Of a stretch of 26,858 bases of DNA, positions 21,201 to 26,858 are shown in pieces (position 1 is the first letter of the stretch; each line of letters opens with the position of its first letter). The DNA lies in NCBI RefSeq assembly GCF_000003605.2, contig NW_003121428.1, positions 18,130 to 44,987 on the forward strand. The letters are read 5' to 3'. Source of the stretch: Saccoglossus kowalevskii. Lineage: Eukaryota; Hemichordata; Enteropneusta; Harrimaniidae. The position numbers were made by a program, and so were the translations under genes. The notes beneath the pieces are model-generated. The model saw nothing but the letters and a program-made list of their open reading frames with translations. It did not search any database and had not been told where the DNA came from.

Positions 21201-21868
21201 TAGAAATAAGGAACACTGCGAAACGGCCAATCTTGCAAAAAAACTCTATGTTTAGGAGGTTAACGGGAACAATCGTAACTTAATCCCCTGAGCAAATATC
21301 AAGACGAAACATATATGATCGTATTCTGCTTATATCTCAGCTTTCTGAAAACATATACATTGCCATAACTGCATGCTCAGTAACTGGTGAGGAAAGTCCT
21401 AAACTCCATTAAACTATAAATTATGTTTCCCCTCTCGCTACCTTAAGTTGGTCAAAATCAAATAAAATTGACTTCACAAAATTAAAAATTGTCATGGGCC
21501 GTTTTTCACTAAGACAGCTGGATAGGCTGAGATAGGATAGGATCCCAAAGGGCTAAAATAAGGTAGAAGAGCAATTATCAACAGACTGCACGTTTGAATT
21601 TTGTGTAAACAATGTATTCTACGCACATTGTATATATCGTATTAAGACTTGTAACACAGCTCAACAACTGCCATCCTTTTAATAATGAATGAAAAGATAA
21701 TCTGCCAAAGATTTTAACTTAACAGACATGATGGTTTCTTTTTTAGATCGTTATACCAAAGGATGTTATGCAGTTTCTGTTACTGGACGGTTGCCAGCTG
21801 GTATAATTCGTGAACTGAAAAGCAGAGGAATTACATACAGATCTAGGGATAATAGTGTAAAATCATAG
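15231..21868 (+). CDS. SUPT4H1: SPT4 / SUPT4H1, transcription elongation factor (whole gene, four exons)
   Basis: Spt4 pairs with Spt5 to form DSIF, which binds RNA polymerase II in the nucleus and controls promoter-proximal pausing and processive elongation. Exons 15231-15299, 17596-17702, 18288-18343 and 21747-21868 sum to 354 bp and encode 117 residues plus stop, the same length as human SUPT4H1. Zinc-finger cysteines are at 16, 19, 33 and 36 (CLLC and CDNC). The conserved [28 protein letters not shown] and AVSVTGRLP segments follow, and the C-terminus is [16 protein letters not shown]. All junctions are GT-AG with compatible phases (0, 2, 1). The start is the only Met that restores the conserved N-terminus and has G at -3. 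The gene looks intact. It is unusual only in carrying two DNA transposons in introns 1 and 3. Confidence 0.97.
15300..17595. other. SPT4 intron 1
   Basis: A 2,296-bp intron ending TTACTTTCAG. It contains the 1.3-kb TIR element at 15878-17184. The frames over 15598-15876 have no splice or family support. Confidence 0.95.
15878..17184. mobile_element. Non-autonomous DNA transposon, 1,307 bp, with 15-bp perfect TIRs
   Basis: The left end CAGTGTTCTCCACAA (15878-15892) is exactly matched by the reverse complement of 17170-17184. Both sides are flanked by TTAAC (15873-15877 and 17185-17189). Subterminal G-rich repeats recur (GGTGGGTGGC at 15904, GGTGGGTGGCC at 16616, GGTGGGCGGG at 17101, and GGGCGGGCCGCCC near the right end). 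No transposase frame is present. The CAGTG start recalls hAT ends but no 8-bp duplication is seen; TTAA or TTAAC duplication fits other superfamilies better. The superfamily is unresolved. Confidence 0.85.
17596..17702 (+). CDS. SUPT4H1: SPT4 exon 2 (residues 24-59)
   Basis: The acceptor is TTTCAG at 17595 and the donor is GATGG|GTAAAT at 17703, phase 2. The exon carries the second zinc pair C33/C36 (CDNC) and the conserved [20 protein letters not shown] segment. Confidence 0.97.
17703..18287. other. SPT4 intron 2
   Basis: 585 bp, bounded by GTAAAT and TTTTCATCCTTGCAG. No insertion was recognised. Confidence 0.95.
18288..18343 (+). CDS. SUPT4H1: SPT4 exon 3 (residues 59-78)
   Basis: Completes Gly59, then encodes [18 protein letters not shown] and the first base of Asn78. 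The donor is ATAA|GTAAGT, a perfect consensus, phase 1. Confidence 0.96.
18904..19412 (+). pseudogene. Broken transposase, N-terminal part (Mutator-like/Kolobok-type)
   Basis: ATG at 18904 opens a frame reading through TGA at 18973 and on to TAG at 19180. A one-base shift near 19170 puts the continuation in another frame ending with TGA at 19410. The diagnostic segment reads [18 protein letters not shown], then a short stretch, then [11 protein letters not shown]. It resembles the '(V/I)NRR.V.AMR.IGKG...F...M.LPPP' region found upstream of the catalytic core in large invertebrate transposases of this type. The shifted part has a charged helix ([19 protein letters not shown]) and then [11 protein letters not shown], which looks like a damaged copy of the first catalytic-Asp motif (AVS.DGTW). 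The rest of the catalytic domain is missing. The assignment rests on remembered family patterns. Confidence 0.6.
19661..19938 (+). repeat. Diverged short tandem units inside the transposon
   Basis: TGCGTA(A/G)TTA occurs at 19661, 19779, 19859 and 19929. The first three copies are followed by a GAA(A/T)GCA(A/G)T-like block (copy 3 is changed to AAAAGCAGTGCA) and a GTTGA(A/T)ATATTCA-like block. Spacing falls from 118 to 80 to 70 bp, so internal deletions or expansions have occurred. These may be transposase-binding or replication-slippage repeats of the element. Confidence 0.65.
20408..20475. repeat. Perfect hairpin, 15-bp GC-rich stem
   Basis: CGCCCGGGCGATCTT (20408-20422) and AAGATCGCCCGGGCG (20461-20475) are exact reverse complements around a 38-base AT-rich loop. 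Each arm itself contains the palindrome CGCCCGGGCG. The arms are far more GC-rich than their surroundings and have no mismatch. Confidence 0.9.
21747..21868 (+). CDS. SUPT4H1: SPT4 exon 4 (residues 78-117, stop)
   Basis: The acceptor is TTTCTTTTTTAG at 21746. The exon completes Asn78 and encodes [18 protein letters not shown], then [21 protein letters not shown], then TAG. This is the part that contacts the Spt5 NGN domain in the known complex. Confidence 0.97.
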
Positions 21869-22280
21869 TAAATGATCACATTTACATCAGTAGTACTAAT
21901 GTGGCAGAGACGCATGGGGTTCCAGTCATGTGGCTGCTATCAGCATGAACAGTTGGTTGTACGGCAAATCCTCTAATTTCAACATCAATTTGTTTGGCCA
22001 GAAATGTAATCAGCCCATTATGCAGTAATAGTGGCAGATCACAATTATTTTTTTTTATAAGGATACATGTATAATGTTCATAACTTGGTATCTTTCCAGA
22101 CCCTACAGCTCATTTGTATTTTTAAAAATATATTTTTGGGTCCTTATAATTTCATACTTATAAATGGAATTTATTAGTATACTGCCTTTGTTGTAATATT
22201 TGTGTTCATTTCATTTGAAGAAATTTTGTGTTAAGCCAAGATTGTTATACAGAAATATCTTTCTCACTATTTAGATATTG

Positions 22281-22286
22281 AATAAA
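22281..22286 (+). other. SPT4 polyadenylation signal
   Basis: AATAAA 413 bases after the stop codon, the first canonical hexamer downstream. Confidence 0.6.
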
Positions 22287-22465
22287 AGACAGTTAATGTA
22301 TACTATTTGTTGAACCAGATTCATTATCTTCTTTAAAAACTTATTAAAAAGCTTATTGATAATTATCATACTGATGTGTCTAAATGACAAGAATATATTA
22401 ATAACTGTTATCAGTCGTGGGACAGATTGTAATGAAGATAATTACAATGAACAAAATTAAATTCT

Positions 22466-22834
22466 TTGAAAACATTAACAAAAGTTAAATTTACTTCCAC
22501 TAGAAAGATTTATTCCCACTTGGATACCTTTTATGGCAAGTATAACAGTATCTGGTTAAACAACACAAATAATGAAACTGATGCCTGGGGTTATTTTGTC
22601 AATAATACAAGCATAGATACTGTGGACTCAATTAGTGATGCTGACAGCAATGACTTTTGGTTTAAAGTAGATTTAGATAAAAGACCAGCTGGTAATTTTC
22701 ATACAGATTATTTTACAGACAGCGCTGACAAAATATTTTGTTACACTCCTCGTGAAAGATGCATACCGATAGTACTTGTCATTTTTACAACCAAATATTG
22801 TGTAGTGGTAAAAGATAGTACCGTTACATTATAG
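22466..22834 (+). other. Unassigned open frame downstream of SPT4
   Basis: A 122-codon frame between SPT4 and the SPATA22-like gene, beginning at a TTG, not an ATG. The peptide is acidic and Asn/Thr/Asp-rich with four Trp (for example WLNNTNNETDAWGYF and NDFWFKVDLDKRP), which looks more protein-like than a random frame in AT-rich DNA. TTTACTTCCACTAG at 22490-22503 could be a splice acceptor, but no matching upstream exon, ATG or family was found. It could be an exon of an unseen gene, a decayed gene, or chance. Confidence 0.25.
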
Positions 22835-24392
22835 TACCATTTGTAAATGGCAACTTGAGAAACAAGTAATATTCCAAATATTTTGTTTCAAGTGGAAAAA
22901 ATTGCAAATTAAACAAATCCAAGACACTGCGAATATCTCAATCCATAAATGTGAAATTAATGACTCACTCACAGCTGGTGTATTAAGACATTGACAGACT
23001 TGCACAAATACATGTAGGGTCTTTAGAAACCTTAGATCACCTTCATATTTTGTTCACTTACTAAGAATACTGAAACGTATGCAAGACAAATGACACGTAC
23101 TGATGATTAATATCTCCCACCCTTCAAAAAAAAGACTTTGTAGCATCTGACCAGATTGTTGTAAAAACCTTGTGTACAGTCAAACCGTAGTACAACAAAA
23201 ATGTATTTGAGTTAATTAGTTTGGCATGAGGTAATTAAAATTGTTTCACAAACAAAAGGCAAATTATTTTAGTCTCTAAAGGAGGTGAATTTGCAAAAAT
23301 GCAGCTGAATGAGTGTTTACACAAGGCGAGTGAGATCGATGAGTTGTGTGTAGATTCATGCTGTGATTTGTATTTGAATGCAACACTTGACTCGCTATGA
23401 TGTTTACATCAGGTATGATTTCTACAGAAATAAATTAAATACAGTAACACTGTAACACAGACAACCGATGATGGGGCTGCAGAAAAACCACCTAAAATTC
23501 GCAGTATTACAGTGTATGGCAACTCGGACGCTAACTGTTCTGTTCTATGTGTTTGGGCCTCAAACATTTACTAGATGTACCTCAACAAGCCATAAAATGA
23601 TTGTTAAAGGACAGCTACAAGCTACGGCTACAGTAGTTCAGTAAATGCTGAACAAAAACTATCTTCTATCAAAGGTTAGCGTACTGTTGAACAATAGATA
23701 ATCCAAAAAGTAATATTACCACTGTTTGCATCCATGTAGTCATCCTTTCATCGTGTGTGTGTGTAGAACAGTGCATATGGTCAGATAAGCAACTGTTTCT
23801 GAATAAGAAAAAATGAATTATTTCCAATTGGCACGATTTTCCAATGTAAAAATCTAATACTGTGGTATTATTTCACATCCATTGAGTGAAACTTGCCACT
23901 AAAACTAACTTGGTACAACTACAGTGTCCCATGAAGTACAGATGCAAGTTCGCTTACTTCTAGTACTTTTGCTTTTCTCTCAAAATGCTGGGTAGACGCA
24001 ATTTCCTGATATAATGCCATGTGAAAACCTTATTATAAAGTGCTCTGTGATGTAAAAGTAACGTAGGTAGGCAAAAGCATTAATCGTTCAAAGCAGTATT
24101 AGTGTCTGGTTAATCGTTTAGATATAATAAAGAAATACAAATCTCAAAAATAATATTTTGTTTTGATTGACAATTACGGATACCAATAATGTGAATGGTC
24201 TTTTCTTTCACACAATCACTTTGTAGCAAGAAGGTGTTGAAGTTAAAGTTGTATTAAAAATGTTTATTATACAGAGGTCGTCATAGAAATTGGGGGAACA
24301 ACTGGAAAAAGTTATGGGTTTTAGGCACAATTTGCTGTATATAAATAAGACAATGTGATAAACGTCAAGTAAACTTGGTCAACAGACAATGT
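22835..24392. other. Intergenic region between convergent genes
   Basis: AT-rich sequence with a short (GT)n tract at about 23754-23763. A 35-codon frame from ATG 23300 has no family support. No repeat with clear edges was seen. Confidence 0.45.
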
Positions 24393-24398
24393 TTTATT
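24393..24398 (-). other. Polyadenylation signal of the SPATA22-like gene
   Basis: TTTATT on plus (AATAAA on minus), 27 bases past the stop codon, giving a very short 3' UTR. It supports the minus-strand gene being real. Confidence 0.65.
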
Positions 24399-24425
24399 TA
24401 TATAGGTATAATATTTTGACATTAC

Positions 24426-24709
24426 TTATGGTTCAGAAATTGAGTACACAGCATCTCTCATTGCTTTATCGCTGGCTGATATGTTCACCTTAATTAGCTT
24501 CAATTCCTGTTGAGTAGCTATTCTTATAGATACGCAGTGGAAACAACCAGAGTCTTCAAAGAGGTTACCAATGCATCTATAATATTGACCACGTATTATT
24601 TTTGGTATGGAACGATCCTGCAGTGGAAAATAGTTGCACTTTTTGAAATATCCTGTGTCTTTTAATGATATAAATGTACTTAAACATGAACAGACAAATT
24701 CTTTTAAAG
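24426..24709 (-). CDS. SPATA22: SPATA22-like protein, terminal exon
   Basis: SPATA22 works with MEIOB and RPA on single-stranded DNA in meiotic recombination, and its C-terminal OB-like domain binds MEIOB. On minus, the acceptor TTTTTCAATCATTAATCCAG precedes 24709 in phase 1 and fits the phase-1 donor at 26037. The joined peptide reads LLFEVYALKEFVCSC across the junction. The exon adds IPKIIRGQYYRCIGNL and CFHCVSIRIA, matching the remembered vertebrate pattern '(L/I)P.LIRG..HRC.GN....F.CVS(V/I)R.A', then 30 residues and TAA at 24428-24426. A competing acceptor (CTGCAG before the DRSIP codons) is in phase 0 and would not fit the known upstream exon directly. The name comes from memory of the family and needs a search. 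Confidence 0.65.
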
Positions 24710-26037
24710 CTGGATTAATGATTGAAAAATAATTATAGGATAGGATATTTATAGATTCATATTTATATTTGGTTATGTATGCATGAAAAACAAAGTATTG
24801 TGGTGGTTGATATAACATCTGACTACTCTTGAATTGGTACTTTGGAGAAAAACAATCATTGATATATCAGAATTATCAGAATAAAAGATAATTTGTTGAC
24901 CGTATTTATTTAGTGCCCTCAATGGTGTGCTTGATCATTTGTTTTAATTCTGGCTGCTGTGTCTGTGCACAGTTAGTTGATTGGATGATTGGTGGGGGAG
25001 AGAGGTTAATAGAAGGATTGTTATCATTAGGCAAACATAATGTGAAAGAGGTTTACTTGGTGTGAGGGTGGTGTGTTCTGAAACAAATTGGGACTTGTAA
25101 GAGGAATTGTCATGAATGTTGGAATCATGTACTCAGTCATTTCATGTACAGTTGAGTGAGCTATGTTTCATTTTAATACCATATATTCTTGTCAGTGGAA
25201 CAGTGTTTTCTTATGCTAGGATAGCAGATTATAATTGGCAATATACTGATATACATACATTTTGCCAAGAAAGTGTCAATTATAGCTTAAGTATAGCTGT
25301 GTGTATAGAATGTTTCTTGTATATAAACATATCATGGTAATTGATATGAATGACCTTTGTTACTTAGTCAGTAGTCCTTAGCATATAATCTTCATAATTA
25401 AGGCAAATATACTAATTTAATTATTACTAGTATATTTTCTCATGTGTATTTTCATAACTGGATTGAGATGGTTCAAGAAAATGTTGTCCAATTAATTTGT
25501 TTCAAAGAATATGATACTTAAAATTTCAAAGAAGATACACTTTACTGAGTTGTTTGTATCTCTGAGAATGAATTTGTTTCAAAGAATATGATACTTACAA
25601 TTTCAAAGAAGATACACTTTACTGAGTTGTTTGTATCTCTGAGAATGAATTTGTTTCAAAGAATATGATACTTACAATTTCAAAGAAGATACACTTTACT
25701 GAGTTGTTTGTATCTCTGAGAATGAATTGTTTCCCACATCCATCTGTTCTTGTAGAGACAGCAGAATCTACCATTGCTATGAAGTAAGCATAACAATGTG
25801 ATATGAGAGTTTATTATAACTTTGTAATTTCTTTGACCAAAACTGAGTTTGAGATGAAGGTTTCCCAATAAATTTGTAGCTTTTATGCACCTGTAATGTA
25901 GATTTCAAAAATTTAGGCTACATTCATTTAGTTTATCAAGTAAACAGATTATGAGATTAATTTAAGTTAATTTAAGTCATCATTTTCATCACAATTTAAT
26001 AAAAATCAACCACATTAAAAAAAATCATTAAACTTAC
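24710..26037. other. Intron of the SPATA22-like gene
   Basis: 1,328 bp on the minus strand from GTAAGT (26037) to AG (24710). It contains the 77-bp minisatellite. The other frames (24719-24818 minus, 25116-25340 plus, 25680-25868 minus) have no support. Confidence 0.65.
25494..25724. repeat. Minisatellite, 77 bp x 3
   Basis: Units start at 25494, 25571 and 25648 with AATTTGTTTCAAAGAATATG. Units 2 and 3 appear identical and unit 1 differs at one base (TTAAAA versus TTACAA). A fourth copy is cut after a few bases at 25725. The low divergence implies recent amplification. It is intronic. Confidence 0.97.
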
Positions 26038-26200
26038 CATACACTTCAAACAGTAAATTGATGTTACTAGAAACTTCTTTCCAATGCTTCATTCCTTCAA
26101 TAGTGGCAGTAATAATTTTTAAAGACTTGTCCTGTGTTGGTTGTTTTATGCGGATATCATTCGTTCCATCATCAATATTGTTTGAAAGATTGGCTGTAGC
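26038..26200 (-). CDS. SPATA22: SPATA22-like protein, penultimate exon
   Basis: On minus the exon runs from after TTATGACTTGCAG (26201) to TATG|GTAAGT (26037), 163 bp, starting in phase 0 and ending in phase 1. It encodes 54 residues beginning ATANLSNNIDDGTND and ending in an SLKIITATIEGMKHWKEV segment followed by LLFEVY. 'SL.I..(A/V)I.GM(K/R)HW....LLFEV' is the start of the SPATA22 C-terminal domain as I remember it. The frame is also open upstream to an ATG at 26227 (MEINTYDLQ), so a short first exon cannot be excluded. However, the family has a long N-terminal region, so further exons beyond the window are expected. Confidence 0.65.
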
Positions 26201-26858
26201 CTGCAAGTCATAAGTATTGATTTCCATTTAGCAAAAACATAGTATAACTATTACAACCTTGTCCATCAAGAGCTTATATAAAATAACAAATGAATGGATT
26301 GAAAATCTATATTAAGTACATGTAATAAATGGATGGATAGTTACAAGCTAACAATGCACAATCTCCTTTGAATTGGCAAAAGTGAGTATAAAAGTCCTGA
26401 AACAATATATACAAATAGAGAAAATAGAGGCTTAAAATTAGAGTATGGACAATTCTTACCAAAAATAACAATGAAGTCATTACATAAAAAAATAATTAAT
26501 ACTGATGTTCCTCAAATAATATATGTACTATAGTAATCTCAATGTTCTTGACATAATATTAATAATGCAACATGAATTGTATAAAATGCCCCCAAAAATA
26601 TTAGTATAGCAACTTATCTAAGCAGAATTTAAGACAAATTATGTCCAATGTGATCCCCAATTAAAACTACATTTATTGTATTAAGGTAGAGATGCAGTTT
26701 ATTTAGCTTGCTTTTTAATTGAGTAATTAGACAATGAAGATGGTATTATATATTCAACATGTTATATATTTTCTGAAAGCTTATTATACAAACTTTGTAA
26801 AACTTGTCTTTATTTTAAATATCCTGAATGCGTTTTTGATTTTGGGTCAAAAATATGC
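26201..26858. other. AT-rich sequence, probably intron or upstream part of the SPATA22-like gene
   Basis: No firm exon. A donor-like TTTTTG|GTAAGA on minus at 26460/26459 follows a 7-codon frame starting ATG (MTSLLFL) with a stop upstream. Its phase would fit the next exon but it is too short to trust. Confidence 0.4.

Larger units (their letters stand above)
18506..21442. mobile_element. TTAA-flanked DNA transposon, about 2.9 kb (Kolobok- or piggyBac-type target site)
   Basis: The ends GGTAACGAGAGGGGAAA (18506-18522) and, inverted, GGTAGCGAGAGGGGAAA (21442-21426) match at 16 of 17 bases. Each is flanked by TTAA (18502-18505 and 21443-21446). TTAA duplication is known for the piggyBac and Kolobok superfamilies. 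Inside, on plus, is a broken transposase fragment of the eukaryotic Mutator-like/YqaJ-associated kind (18904-19412). A diverged repeat array (19661-19938) and a perfect 15-bp-stem hairpin (20408-20475) also lie inside. The element is too decayed to be autonomous. It sits in SPT4 intron 3 and does not touch the splice sites. Confidence 0.8.
18344..21746. other. SPT4 intron 3, enlarged by a transposon
   Basis: A 3,403-bp intron. Removing the 2.9-kb TTAA-flanked element leaves only about 460 bp, close to intron 2 in size, so most of this intron is one insertion. Confidence 0.9.

Noticed and set aside
26460-26481. Possible 7-codon first exon (MTSLLFL) of the SPATA22-like gene with GTAAGA donor
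   Set aside because: Too short, stop immediately upstream, and SPATA22 proteins have a long N-terminal region not seen here.

Overview
The window is AT-rich animal nuclear DNA. Its genes are split by GT-AG introns, exons are small compared with introns, and transposon debris, MITE-like elements and minisatellites are frequent. The repeat style (CGTCCGTCC-headed repeats carrying ATGGCCG...CGGCCAT motifs) and the gene content suggest a marine invertebrate, perhaps a mollusc or other lophotrochozoan. That placement is an inference; nothing here fixes the species.

Three genes can be supported. (1) A plus-strand, divergent rhodopsin-like GPCR lies at about 4694-10576 in three coding exons. It has a normal seven-helix layout but altered DRY, CWxP and NPxxY positions, and a tail of about 510 residues. 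A second open frame (10567-11022) follows its stop codon. That frame can be reached by an indel, a frameshift, or removal of an in-frame 'exitron' with a good donor at 9393. (2) A complete plus-strand SPT4 (SUPT4H1) gene lies at 15231-21868. Its four exons join to exactly 117 residues, the usual family length, with the CxxC...CxxC zinc finger intact. (3) The last two exons of a minus-strand gene lie at 26200-24426 and look like the C-terminal domain of the meiotic protein SPATA22. It converges on SPT4.

Layout: 1-2144 intergenic with nothing firm; 2145-3172 a 320-bp higher-order tandem repeat; 3740-3970 a related inverted fragment and simple repeats; 4084-4173 a 45-bp duplication; 4694-11026 the GPCR, whose first intron holds a dead LINE reverse transcriptase; 11229-11333 a 5 x 21-bp minisatellite; 11786-11908 a hairpin cluster and a CRE; 12636-13059 a Harbinger-like MITE; 13266-13640 another member of the 320-bp repeat family; 15231-22286 SPT4, with a 1.3-kb TIR element in intron 1 and a 2.9-kb TTAA-flanked DNA transposon in intron 3 that still carries a broken transposase; 22287-24392 intergenic with one unassigned ORF; 24393-26200 the 3' part of the SPATA22-like gene with a 3 x 77-bp minisatellite in its intron; 26201-26858 AT-rich, probably intronic or upstream sequence.

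The genes do not form a pathway. SPT4 is a general elongation factor (DSIF), the SPATA22-like protein is meiotic, and the GPCR ligand is unknown. The most interesting points are the dual reading of the GPCR tail and the nearly complete boundaries of three different DNA transposons.
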